Below, in pieces: positions 55,373 through 64,000 of a DNA stretch of 64,000 nt. The position numbers and the translations under genes are program-made. A model generated the notes under the pieces. That model was not told the origin of the DNA and ran no database searches. It was given only the letters and a program-made list of their open reading frames with translations. Every line of letters starts with the position of its first letter. Position 1 is the first letter of the stretch. Origin of the DNA: AP-15 sp963750195 (GTDB lineage Bacteria; Pseudomonadota; Alphaproteobacteria; ATCC43930; CGMCC-115725); NCBI GenBank assembly GCA_963750195.1, contig CAVVPS010000014.1, positions 1 through 64,000 of the forward strand. Reading direction: 5' to 3'.

Positions 55373-56507
55373 ATGAAGCCGAAATCGATCGCCATTGTCG
55401 GCGCGGCCGAGACCACCAAGCTCGGCGTCATTCCCGACATGTCGCAGATCCAATTGCACGCCGACGCGGCGCTGAACGCGATGGCCGATGCCGGGCTCAA
55501 ACCTCCGACATCGACGGGATCGCCACCGCCGGCGAGACGCCGACGACGATCGCGCATTACCTCGGGCTTACCCCGAAATGGGTCGACGGCACCGCGGTCG
55601 GCGGCTGTTCGTTCATGATCCATACCAGGCACGCCGCGGCGGCGATCGCCTCGGGGCTATGCGACACGGTATTGATCACCCATGGCGAGAGCGGCCGCTC
55701 CGGTGTCGGGCGCACCCGCAATGTCGTCGCGCCGACCAGCCTCGCCGGCCAGTTCGAGCAGCCCTATGGACCGATGGGGCCGCCGACTTTGTTCACGATC
55801 CCGGTCCTGCGCTACATGAAGACTTATGGCCTGACCGACGAGACCTTGGCGATGGTCTCGGTGGTGCAGCGCGAATGGGCCGGCAAAAACCCGCGCGCCA
55901 CCTTCAAGGACCCGATCACCGTCGACGATGTGCTTGAATTCGCGGATGATCGCCTACCCGTTCCGGTTGTTGCAGTGCTGCCTGGTGACCGATGGCGGCG
56001 GCGCGTTAATTCTCACCGCGGCCGAGCGCGCCAAGGATTTTCCGAGCAAGCCGGTCTACATCCTCGGCACCGGCGAGAGCGTCGAGACCCCGATGGTCAG
56101 CCAGATGAAGGATTTCACCTCGTCGAGCGCGTTCCGCGTGTCGGGCGCCAAGGCCTTTGCCGAGGCCGGCATCACCCATAGCGACGTCGACCATCTGATG
56201 ATCTACGACGCCTTTGCCCATCTGCCGATCTACGGCCTCGAAGATCTCGGCTTTGTCGGGCGCGGCGAGGCCGGCGCCTTTCATCGCCGAGCGCAACACC
56301 GCCCCCGGCGGAAAATTGCCGCTCAACACGAATGGCGGCGGTCTTTCCTACATGCATTCCGGCATGTACGGCATGTACGCCTTGCAGGAGAGCGTGCGCC
56401 AGATGCGCGGCATCGCCCCGGCCCAGATCCCCGGCGCCAAGACCTCGGTCTGCCACGGCGTCGGCGGCATGTTCGCCGCGTCGGGCACGATCATCATGTC
56501 GAACTAG
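55373..56507 (+). pseudogene. Thiolase (SCP2-type) with three frameshifts
   Basis: Start ATG 55373 (MKPKSIAIVGAAETTKLGVIP) after GGGAGGATTAGGCC. The rejoined protein is about 378 aa, normal. Seen in sequence: IDGIATAGETPTTIAHYLGL, VGGCSFMIHTRHAAAAIASG (nucleophile region), ESGRSGVGRTRN, TDGGGALILTAAERAKDF, DHLMIYDAFAHLPIYGLEDLGF, LPLNTNGGGLSYMHSGMYG and SVCHGVGGMFAASGTIIMS. Single bases are missing near 55500, 55950 and 56276. Cleaves or forms acyl-CoA C-C bonds together with the DUF35 protein. Its last 171 bp are repeated 5.4 kb downstream. Confidence 0.88.
56334..56504 (+). repeat. Direct repeat, copy 1: thiolase 3' end
   Basis: 171 bp inside the thiolase gene that recurs at 61766-61936 with only three mismatches by eye (about 98% identity). 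This copy is continuous with the complete thiolase gene. After it the sequence diverges at the stop codon (GAACTAG). Confidence 0.95.
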
Positions 56508-58034
56508 GCGGCATAGCGTTCGTCGCGCCACGTCGTCTGGCGCGGTCCACCCGCACTTCAGCAAGATAGCGTCGCCGTTATCGGGCAGATGTGGTAAATA
56601 TCCCTAAACAGAACACTGGAGGGGAGCTATGGAGGGTCATTTTGTCATCCACCACCTAAGCGATCTTCACATCGGGCCCTTGCGTTATTCGCCTGAACGG
56701 CGAGTGCAGGTAGCTCCTGAGGCTCCGCACAACCTCACCTTCTACCGAGAGTATCTTGAGCGTCTACAGCAATCGTCAGTAGAGTTGTTGCCTGACATCA
56801 TAGTAATTTCCAGAGACCTAACCTCATATGCTAAAGACAAAGAAATGGATACGGCGCAAGATGAGATAGAAAAAATCATAGCAACCTTAAAAACGAGGGA
56901 CACTAAATGGCGCCATGCAAAGAATGCCCCATATGTCTTCATTGTGCCTGGAAATCATGATTTGGATTGGCGGGAAGAAACTTACGAGAATAAAATTAAC
57001 GAATACGTTAGGTTAGCGAATAATTTAGCCAAAGACGGCAGCATACTCTCCGGTTTGTATCATGATAAGAGGAGAGAAGTCCATTACGACTTTGGCGATG
57101 ACTGTAACGTGTTCATATACCTACTCAGCAGCATTTCTCTCGGTGGAACCCTGGACCCCCGGATTGAGGAAATCCATAAGAAGCTAGCGGAACTCCATAG
57201 AAATGTCATTTCTGCATCAGGAGATAAGATCGGCCCTCTGCTCGAAGAATTGCACAGGCTCGGTCGCCAGGACCCTGGGTATATTGATGAAGCTGACCTA
57301 CGTAAAATGAATGCAGTAACTGAGGGGATACAAGAACACCGGTTCAAAATCGCTGTAATGCACCATAATCCAACCAGTGTCCCTTCTGGCGATTTAGATG
57401 CGTATGATGCCATAATAAATGCCGGCTCGGTAAAAATGAAACTTATCGAGAGCAAATTCGATTTAGTGCTCCATGGCCACCGTCATTTCTTACATAGCAA
57501 TCATGAGCGTCTGCCACATCGGAACCTCATGTCTGCGCAAGGATTTTTCGTGATTGGTGCTGATTCCCTTGGCTGTAAACCCGATGCGCCATTCCTAAAA
57601 ATAGAGCTTAAAGACACAGAGTGTGCTCATGGACCAACACCACCTGCATGTATCATATCCGCTTCAGAGTATAAATATAACGGGATAAATATAACGGGAC
57701 AACCTATAATTCTCAAGGTGAGTTTTTAGTAGAAGCTGTCCATCGACCCATTTACGCTTCAATCAACAAAATTATAAAAAATATCGGTCGCCCACCGGTT
57801 CTGACGCCACGAGCGGAACTTAAAGAAGCGTTCGATACTGTTACACCGGACTTGCAGACGTTGCGCATGGAGGTGCTGGATTATTACAAGGATCAATGGG
57901 TCGAGGATTTCCACGCCCGCATAAGAGACTATGAACATGTCTTTGCAACAGACTTACAGGCACGATCGTCGCTGGAGAGCCCGCTTTATGGTAGGTATCT
58001 CCGCCAGCAGTTTTCGATGAGGCTTAAGAGGCTA

Positions 58035-59167
58035 GTGGTACGACGCAATCATAGGATTCCATAAGGACTGGATCTGTGCGATCATGCGCGATGCGCGAGG
58101 GGATCGATATCGAGGTGAGTGCCGCCGACCGCGAACGACTGGCCGCGGTGGTAGCGGATCGCAACAGCCGGCAAAAGCATGTGTGGCGGGCGCGGATCAT
58201 TCTGGCCACGGGCGAGGGCTGCGGCACCGCCGAAATCATGCGCCGCGCCGGGGTTTCGAAGCCCTGTGTGTGGCGCTGGCAAGAGCGGTTCATGCACGAG
58301 GGCGTGGCCGGCCTGCTGCACGACAAGACGCGAAAACCCGGTCTGCCGCCATTGCCGTCAGCGCGGGTCGACGATGTCGTCGCGCTGACCCTGGCGGAGC
58401 CGCCGGGCGAGACAACCCATTGGACCGGCCGGGCGATGGCGGCAGCGAGCGGCATCTCGCTGCGCTCGGTGCAGCGCATCTGGGCGGCGCACGGTCTGCA
58501 GCCGCACCGGGTGCGGCGCTTCAAGCTGTCGCAGGACCCGGCGTTTGCCGCCAAATTGCGCGATGTGGTCGGGCTCTATCTCGACCCGCCGGCGCACAGC
58601 CTGGTGCTCTCGGTCGACGAGAAGAGCCAGATCCAGGCCCTCGACCGCACCCAGCCGGGCCTGCCGATCAAGAAGGGCCGGGCCGGAACGATGACCCATG
58701 ATTACATCCGCAACGGCACGACCACGCTGTTCGCGGCGCTCAATGTCTTCGACGGCACCGTCATCGGCCAGTGCATGGCGCGCCATCGCCATCAGGAATT
58801 CATCCGTTTCCTCAACCGGATCGAAGCGGCGGTCCCGGCCGGCAAGCTGATCCACGCGATCCTCGACAATTATGCCGCCCACAAGCATCCCAAAGTGCGC
58901 GCCTGGCTCGCGCGGCATCCCAGGTGGGTGTTCCATTTCACCCCCACCTCGTGCTCCTGGGCTAATGCGGTCGAAGGCTTTTTTGCCACGCTGACCCGCC
59001 GGCGCTTACAGCGCGGTGTCTTCCATTCGCTCGTCGACCTGCAAGCTGCGATCAACCGCTATCTCGGCGAGCACAACCGCAAATCCAAACCGTTTGTCTG
59101 GACCGCCGACCCCGATCGCATTATCGAAAAGGTCAATCGTGGGCACCAAGCGATCGCGTCAGACCAC
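58035..59167 (+). mobile_element. IS630-family element, 1.13 kb
   Basis: Inverted ends GTGGTACGACGCAATC (58035 on) and GTGGTCTGACGCGATC (inverted, ending 59167). TA target duplications are at 58033-58034 and 59168-59169. Excision with one TA restores the host reading frame exactly. The transposase stop codon TAG begins in the flanking TA, so the element supplies no stop of its own. Confidence 0.88.
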
Positions 59168-59170
59168 TAG
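58091..59170 (+). CDS. IS630-family transposase
   Basis: 359 aa from ATG 58091 (MREGIDIEVSAADRERLAAV). N-terminal winged HTH pair (GTAEIMRRAGVSKPCVWRWQERF and SLRSVQRIWAAHGLQPHRV), then DDE: SVDEKSQIQALDRTQ (D), HAILDNYAAHKHPK (D) and CSWANAVEGFFATLTRRRLQ (E). Same group as the transposase at 16472 but clearly a different element. Reads through the right inverted repeat and ends DH-stop at the target TA. Intact. Confidence 0.9.
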   Translation: MREGIDIEVSAADRERLAAVVADRNSRQKHVWRARIILATGEGCGTAEIMRRAGVSKPCVWRWQERFMHEGVAGLLHDKTRKPGLPPLPSARVDDVVALTLAEPPGETTHWTGRAMAAASGISLRSVQRIWAAHGLQPHRVRRFKLSQDPAFAAKLRDVVGLYLDPPAHSLVLSVDEKSQIQALDRTQPGLPIKKGRAGTMTHDYIRNGTTTLFAALNVFDGTVIGQCMARHRHQEFIRFLNRIEAAVPAGKLIHAILDNYAAHKHPKVRAWLARHPRWVFHFTPTSCSWANAVEGFFATLTRRRLQRGVFHSLVDLQAAINRYLGEHNRKSKPFVWTADPDRIIEKVNRGHQAIASDH

Positions 59171-60634
59171 GTCAACTGCCACACCCAAAGCTGTACTACT
59201 CAAGGCGAGTTTATGATGCAATTCTATGCACCGATTGGATGCCGGATGAGGCGCTCTGGGGAGGCCGCGAAATAGTTTGCGAATCTGAAAAAGCCGGTGG
59301 TTTGGACATAGCTCGTGTGCTGCTTCGCAGCGGTCAGAGCACTTCAAAGATGGACACGTGGGCGCTTGAAAATCTGGACACCGACCACCGCGTCGCCGCG
59401 GTACCACTGTTCGTTGTGGATGTTGAGAAGGTAGAGGGAATCCGTTCGAAGGACTTTGCTATCGGCCTCCGTGGCAACAATGACATTTTACGTTGTATTC
59501 AATTTCGAGATGGGGCAATCGAACCAGTGCTGTCTAGGGGACAATCTTATGCTCTTCTTCGGAACTTTGAACGTCTGCTCGAGAGCCCGTATCTGCAAAC
59601 AGTTCCACAATATTTAGGTAGAGAGTGGATGATCAAAGACCCAGAGAAGCGCCGAGAGTTAGCAGGAAATTACGACAACAGCCGTCAAACGAGTGATTTT
59701 TTTATAGATAAACTGAAACAGCAATTTGAATCGCTTGCAGAAAAATTGCGAGGGGTGGAACTTGGTTGCGGGACTGGGAATTATACCCTGCCCATGACCA
59801 AGACGTTCGCACATGTCGGAGGTCTCGACGTATCGGAAGAGATGCTCGATGTGGCTAAAAATAAACCGGGCTCCGATCACGTAGAGTGGGTATCCGCAAA
59901 TGCGCTACGCTCTACGCTGCCGACGGACTATTATGATGGGGTTTGGGGTGTCTCCATGCTACATTATTTTAGGAAAGAACAGCAAAGAATGTTGTTTAGA
60001 GAGATCTTTCGAATTTTAAAGCCAGGCGGTCGGGTCGTGCTCGATATTGAATTTGAAGAACAGCATGGGTCGTTATGGATCGTCGAGTTTTTTCCGTCCC
60101 TGCGGAAGCGGTACGGGGGACGTATTCTCTCGTGTGATCTATATAGCAACTGGCTCAAAGAGATTGGATTCAAATCGCTGGAGTTTGAGCAATTTGATCT
60201 TTCTCCGGCCGACCGTGACAAATCCCTACGGTGTGGCCAGCATGATCCCAACCTGTATCTCGAAGACGAAATCGTATCCAATATCCCGGCGTTCTCGGAA
60301 ATGGATGACGACGAGCGGCTAAGCGGGTTCGATGCTCTGCGCCGAGCCATCGCAGATCGTTCGATTGGCAAAGTGATTGCAAAATACGTCGCGTCAATGC
60401 CTGGTGATATCGGAGTGATCATTGCTGAGAAATAGCCATTGCTCACCGATTTCGAACGGATAATGGAGACAGCTGGCACAGCCCCGCCGCCACCTCTATG
60501 CAGATGTAGTCCTGTGCGAGAGGAATGATTGTGGCAAGCGACGCGAGCAGATGGCGATGCGTCAATTTCTATCACGCTCCAGGAAGTGCGGGGGGCTCAG
60601 GCGCACTTACCGTCAGTCTGAGGAGCGGTCTGAG

Positions 60635-61588
60635 CTACCGCGTCGTGGCGGCGGCAGCAGCGGCTTCGGCCTCCATTTTCGCCATGGCCGCTTCGGTGTG
60701 TCGTTTCAGCAGAGCGTTCAACGCATCGGTGATCTGCTGCGCGGTCTGGCCTGCGCGCGGAGCGGCGAGTTCCGCGCGCTTCTGCGCGATCTCGGCATCA
60801 AGGCTGGCGAGCAAGGACGTGTTCTTCGCAATGTCTTGCCTAGCCTTCATAAGATCGGTCGCTTGGCCCGTTAATGCGGTTGCCACGGCATTGGCGCTTG
60901 CCGCGCCGGGCAACAGTGCGCCAATCATGCTGCTAACATCTGGCCGGGTTTTCGATAATAAGTCGAGCACATCGACCGAAGGAAGCGTGAGCTTCTGGAA
61001 GAAATCGGCCTCTTCATCGCTCACCAGCTGCCGAGCCTGCTCGATCCTGGCGGCCATATCGTTGAGAAACTCCGTTCGCTGCGCTGCCCAGTTCGCCGAG
61101 CCATCGAGCCCGCCGTGACCCCATTTAGTCTGAAACCCGTACCAGAGCGTCTTGAGGTCGGACGAGACCTTCCACCACGCGCCGTAACGCTGCTGGGCGG
61201 CCAACGTCCGACCAACCATCTTCTGGAGCGCCAGCACACCCGTCAGGCCGCCAGCGAGCTGGGCGATGATCGTCGACGACGCCGACATTCCGGTAAGCAC
61301 CGGCATAAAGGCGAGGGCGGCTGGAATAACCAGCATCAGGGCACCCGTGCCGATAATGTAGAAGCGACGCGTGTTTAGAGCATCCTTGATCTTCGTAGCG
61401 TACCAGGAGATCGGCAGGATCACGTCGACTATGAATTCAATGGATCTGGCTCGGGCATCGTCTGGCACGCCGGCCGTAAATCCTAACTCGGTCCCGAAAT
61501 TTGGGAGCAGCTGGCCCGCCCTGGTCTGGGTACGTCGTCCTTTCTTGACATCGCCTTGTTCAATGACGCCTTGGATCGTATCAGGCAT
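60635..61588 (-). CDS. Two-TM protein resembling SLATT/DUF4231
   Basis: 317 aa from ATG 61586-61588 (MPDTIQGVIEQGDVKKG); the longer open frame upstream only crosses the thiolase repeat in antisense. N-terminal polar region, then NTRRFYIIGTGALMLVIPAALAFMPVLTG and SSTIIAQLAGGLTGVLALQ as a TM hairpin, RYGAWWKVSSDLKTLWYGFQTKWG after it, and a long helical C-terminus ending in an Ala/Glu-rich coiled coil. The hairpin followed by an aromatic Y/W-rich segment is like SLATT/DUF4231 pore-type effectors that pair with nucleotide-sensing systems. Assignment is moderate. The 177 bp upstream (61589-61765) contains no gene. Confidence 0.5.
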   Translation of the reverse strand: MPDTIQGVIEQGDVKKGRRTQTRAGQLLPNFGTELGFTAGVPDDARARSIEFIVDVILPISWYATKIKDALNTRRFYIIGTGALMLVIPAALAFMPVLTGMSASSTIIAQLAGGLTGVLALQKMVGRTLAAQQRYGAWWKVSSDLKTLWYGFQTKWGHGGLDGSANWAAQRTEFLNDMAARIEQARQLVSDEEADFFQKLTLPSVDVLDLLSKTRPDVSSMIGALLPGAASANAVATALTGQATDLMKARQDIAKNTSLLASLDAEIAQKRAELAAPRAGQTAQQITDALNALLKRHTEAAMAKMEAEAAAAAATTR

Positions 61589-61765
61589 CCTGCCCCCTAT
61601 TGTTGACCAACGGCGGGCGCTGGCGAGACCGGAGATTATACAGCGCGGAGGTCCTGCTCGGGGCGATATGATCGACGCGGCGGACGATGAGGCGCCAGAA
61701 CACACGGGTACAATCCTGCCCTTCGGCGAACGCGCTCGGGATTTCCCGACAAAACCGGGTGCGGT

Positions 61766-61936
61766 GGCGGCGGCCTCTCCTACATGCATTCCGGCATGTA
61801 CGGGATGTACGCCTTGCAGGAGAGCGTGCGCCAGATGCGCGGCATCGCCCCGGCCCAGATCCCCGGCGCCAAGACCTCGGTCTGCCACGGCGTCGGCGGC
61901 ATGTTCGCCGCGTCGGGCACGATCATCATGTCGAAC
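61766..61936 (+). repeat. Direct repeat, copy 2: isolated thiolase 3' end
   Basis: 171 bp, three mismatches to 56334-56504. Here the coding frame opens abruptly after unrelated sequence (GGTGCGGT...) and ends SNEPP-stop at 61948, so it is the tail of a thiolase without its body. With copy 1 it brackets about 5.3 kb of accessory DNA. Confidence 0.95.
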
Positions 61937-62033
61937 GAGCCGCCTTGACAGCGCGACGCACCCGAGTGCTCACATCTTCGCGCGGGCCCTCATGTTTCGG
62001 CAAGGAGTTCGCAATTACTGGCTTGGGTGTTTC

Positions 62034-62682
62034 TTAACGCATGCGATCGACGGCTTCATCGGTGGATAACACTGCGTGGGCGAGGAATTGGTAGTTGATC
62101 ATCGCCGCTTGATAGCCGTCGCCCCATATCGGATGACGGGGTCCGGCGGTGGCGTTCTTTGACGATCGCGACCTCGAAGCCTTGTTCAATAAGCTCGCGC
62201 AGATGAGATTCGACGCACATATTCGCCAGCATGCCGCCGAGGATGATCTTGCCGATACCCCGTTTGCGCAATTGCAGGACCAAATCATTGGTCTGCGGTC
62301 CCCACACTTTGTGCGGGCTGACGACGATCGTCTTGCCGTCTTCGATATAGGGCTTAAAGCGATTGAGCCAGTCCGCGCCTGAGTTTAGGAAACCCGTCAG
62401 ATCAAGCGATCCTCGTCGTGCGAACGAGTGGGTTCTGAACTCATCGGTCTCGAGCGGTCCGTTCATCTTCCAACCGCTGTCCGTCGGATAGAAATAATGC
62501 GGTGAAATAAACACATCGTACCCGTTGGCTTTCGCGGCCTTGAAGATCCGCTCCATGTTCTCGACTGTGCGGTTCTCGGTGACGCTCGCGCCGACCGCGC
62601 CCCAGTTAGCCCCTTTCTCGCTCAGCACATCATTTTGTGGGTCGATAAAGACAACTGCGGTGTCGATCTTTTGGATGTCCAT
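62034..62682 (-). pseudogene. Isochorismatase-family cysteine hydrolase, one frameshift
   Basis: Start ATG 62680-62682 (MDIQKIDTAVVFIDPQNDVLS, catalytic Asp in FIDPQND). A conserved lysine region HKVWGPQTNDLVLQLRKRG and the nucleophile loop GGMLANMCVESHLRELIEQGFEV (Cys) follow. A one-base shift near 62150 is needed for the proper end WGDGYQAAMINYQFLAHAVLSTDEAVDRMR. About 215 aa, normal. Hydrolyses an amide or vinyl ether; substrate unknown. Confidence 0.85.
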
Positions 62683-62835
62683 GGTCTGCTGCTCCTATGT
62701 TTGGCAAAGCGATTGAGCAATATCAGTCCCAGTACAGAAGCGCGATGATTTGGGAGCTCGGCCAACTTTTATCTCGGCCTGGGCGGGAAACCCGGCGATG
62801 GTCTGGGTCGTGCGGCGCGAACGGGCGGCGAGGGC

Positions 62836-62973
62836 TCAACGTGCGTAGGCCAGCAGCTCGGCGTTGACCCGGTTGTTGAGGGTCGTACACATGCCGTGCG
62901 GCGTGCCGTTATAAACCTTGAGCGTCCTGTTCCCGATCAGCTCGGCCTTGCTAACTTCTTCGTAATCCGCGCC
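62836..62973 (-). pseudogene. Alpha/beta-hydrolase (haloperoxidase-type) C-terminal fragment
   Basis: SKAELIGNRTLKVYNGTPHGMCTTLNNRVNAELLAYAR-stop matches the last about 40 residues of non-haem chloroperoxidase-like hydrolases, including the catalytic His in PHGMC. Nothing of the rest of the gene is present upstream, where the Crp/Fnr gene starts on the other strand. A remnant. Confidence 0.65.
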
Positions 62974-63070
62974 GGAAGTGCCCATATCGGACGTATCGCC
63001 CGCAACCGCCCTTTGGGCGCGGACGGCTAGGAGATGCGCGTGCTCTTGCCCGAATTTTTCGGAGGAGCAC

Positions 63071-63768
63071 ATGCCTCCCGCAAATTCTATTTCAAACCGG
63101 CTACTCCTGGCATTGACGCTGGAGGATCTCGACTGCCTCAGAGCGCATCTCGAGCTTGTCCCGCTCCCACACAAACGGACTCTCTCAAATCCGGGTGCGC
63201 CGATACAACATTTGTATTTCCCCCAGGAAGGGATGGTGTCGCTCGTCCAACCGTTGCAGGGAGCCATGATCGAAGTGGGGATGATCGGCAATGAAGGGTT
63301 TGTCGGGGTGCCGGTCCTGCTCGGCGCCGACGCCTGTCCACTCGAGACGATGGTTCAAATTCCCGGTTCTGCCTTGCGGATTGAAACAGACGCATTTCGG
63401 GAGAAAGCGGGACGGAGCACCACCCTTTCGGGCCTGCTGCTCCGCTACGCCCAGGCACTCCAGGTTCAGGTTTCCTTAACTGCGGCATGCAACGGACGAC
63501 ACCCCATACCGAGCGCCTTGCCCGTTGGTTGCTGATGGCCCGTGATCGCGCGCCGAGCGACGAATTGCCGTTCGGCCACGAATTTCTCTCGATGATGCTC
63601 GGCGTGCGGCGTGCGGGCGTCACGGTCGCGGTCGGGACGCTGAAAGCCGCTGGGTTGATCCGCAACACGCATGGCCGGGTCACTATTATCGACCGCCATG
63701 GCTTGGAAGCCGCCTCGTGCGAGTGCTACCGCATTGTCACGAACGAGTACGAGCGTCTGTTAGCGTAA
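63071..63768 (+). pseudogene. Crp/Fnr-family transcription regulator, one frameshift
   Basis: Start ATG 63071 (MPPANSISNRLLLALTLEDLDCLRAHLE) after CGGAGGAGCAC. The cNMP-binding-type beta barrel (PIQHLYFPQEGMVSLVQPLQGAMIEVGMIGNEGFVGVPVLLG) is followed by a dimer helix. Near 63485 one base is off, after which ERLARWLLMARDR, FGHEFLSMMLGVRRAGVTVAVGTLKAAGLI (HTH) and RVTIIDRHGLEAASCECY follow. About 232 aa. The lack of the usual cAMP- or cluster-binding residues suggests another ligand or none. It may regulate the gene that begins at 63978. Confidence 0.85.
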
Positions 63769-63858
63769 GGGAGGATAGCAATCGTTCTGGCTTGGGTTTA
63801 TTTCGCGGCTCGATGTAACCTGGGAGCGGAGGAAAATTGTGCGGTTCCGTACAAAATC

Positions 63859-63888
63859 TTGACCAAGCCGCACGGCAACCGATAGGCT
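63859..63888 (+). promoter_or_regulatory. Possible sigma-70 promoter for the last gene
   Basis: TTGACC (63859-63864) and TAGGCT (63883-63888) are separated by 18 bp and lie about 90 bp before the next start codon. The match is moderate, and it is the only candidate I see in the 209-bp gap after the Crp/Fnr gene. Confidence 0.3.
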
Positions 63889-63977
63889 AGTCGAATCGTC
63901 CATCGCTCTGGAATGAGGCAAGTGGTCGACTGAGAAATTCGTGTGCTCCCGCCGGAACCGGCAATAAGGAGAGCGAC

Positions 63978-64000
63978 ATGGATGCTCCTACACGGTTTTG
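63978..64000 (+). CDS. Start of a gene cut by the window edge
   Basis: ATG 63978 (MDAPTRF) follows AAGGAGAGCGAC, a strong ribosome-binding site. Only seven codons are in the window, so the product cannot be named. Confidence 0.5.

Larger units (their letters stand above)
56629..60435 (+). pseudogene. Metallophosphoesterase and SAM methyltransferase, apparently one protein, split by IS630
   Basis: First part, 366 codons from ATG 56629: calcineurin-like phosphoesterase with LSDLHIGP, IIVISRDLTSYA (Arg where Gly is usual), FIVPGNHDLDW, IAVMHHNPTSV and LVLHGHRHFLH. A stop at 57729 follows, but the frame one base over is open from 57681, has no ATG for 180 bases, and reads protein-like (FLVEAVHRPIYASINKI). 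It continues through the IS630 insertion: removing the element and one TA joins FSMRLKRL to GQLPHPKLYYSRRVYDAI in frame. The C-terminal methyltransferase has GVELGCGTGNYTLPMTK and ILKPGGRVVLDIEFE, stop at 60435. Total about 890 aa if fused by one indel; otherwise two adjacent genes. AT-richer than the host. Confidence 0.65.

Noticed and set aside
57852..58064. Separate 70-aa gene starting at TTG 57852
   Set aside because: It is the middle of a longer frame that rejoins the methyltransferase part once IS630 is removed.
61589..61888. N-terminal extension of the two-TM protein
   Set aside because: The extra codons lie antisense to the thiolase 3' repeat and have no protein-like composition; the ATG at 61586-61588 is preferred.

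Overview
This is a GC-rich (mostly 60-68% by eye) 64 kb window. Most of it looks like a soil or environmental alphaproteobacterium of the Rhodospirillales/Hyphomicrobiales kind. Supporting features are acyl-CoA and hydantoinase-type catabolic genes, a RadC, a multi-PAS hybrid histidine kinase, an exopolysaccharide cluster, and two kinds of intergenic palindrome that I know from such genomes (38079-38294 and 55238-55324). The first 2.9 kb looks different: it resembles actinobacterial coding sequence, with a leaderless universal-stress-protein promoter. It abuts fragments of unrelated genes, so it is either transferred DNA or a chimeric join. Single-base frameshifts, mostly a missing base in a short homopolymer, occur in about twenty genes of every kind, including ordinary metabolic ones. 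I therefore read most of them as probable sequencing or assembly indels, and I give full inferred gene extents.

Layout. 1-2.9 kb: acyl-CoA ligase, SDR, Usp and SnoaL-like genes (all minus). 2.9-4.3 kb: truncated histidine kinase joined to a truncated radical SAM gene. 4.3-11.8 kb: an apparent operon of an HSP90-like GHKL ATPase, a PIN-like nuclease and a second HSP90-like ATPase. The second ATPase gene is split by an IS5-type element and an IS110/IS1111-type element, both of which can be removed exactly on paper. 11.8-17.6 kb: thiolase fragment, then an IS66 element with a passenger gene and two IS630 elements. 17.7-20.2 kb: a PD-(D/E)XK-like protein and a BrnT toxin-antitoxin pair, next to a duplicated 3' end of the neighbouring ADP-forming acyl-CoA synthetase gene. 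20-26.5 kb: acyl-CoA synthetase, membrane protein, CysQ phosphatase, molybdenum hydroxylase, VapC remnant. 26.7-28.5 kb: eCIS-core (DUF4157) protein. 28.7-33 kb: NHL propeller, amidohydrolase, HyuA. 33-38 kb: class III cyclase, RadC, hybrid kinase. 38.3-39.7 kb: second DUF4157 protein. 40-43 kb: propeller protein and HyuB. 43-52.3 kb: polysaccharide genes (YdcF, two CelD-like GNATs, two GT4 glycosyltransferases, epimerase, nucleotide-sugar dehydrogenase, secreted beta-helix). 52.3-56.5 kb: tandem ABM protein, four-domain rhodanese, DUF35 protein and thiolase. 56.5-61.9 kb: an accessory insert bracketed by a 171 bp direct repeat of the thiolase 3' end. It carries a metallophosphoesterase-methyltransferase (apparently fused and split by IS630) and a two-TM SLATT/DUF4231-like protein. 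62-64 kb: isochorismatase-type hydrolase, hydrolase remnant, Crp/Fnr regulator, and the start of another gene.

Two themes stand out. First, there are candidate conflict systems: HSP90-PIN-HSP90, metallophosphoesterase-methyltransferase with SLATT, an orphan PD-(D/E)XK protein, BrnT, and two eCIS-type effectors. Second, in two separate places accessory DNA sits beside a duplicated 3' end of a host acyl-CoA-metabolism gene, which suggests a shared route of acquisition. I saw no rRNA or tRNA genes and no CRISPR array.
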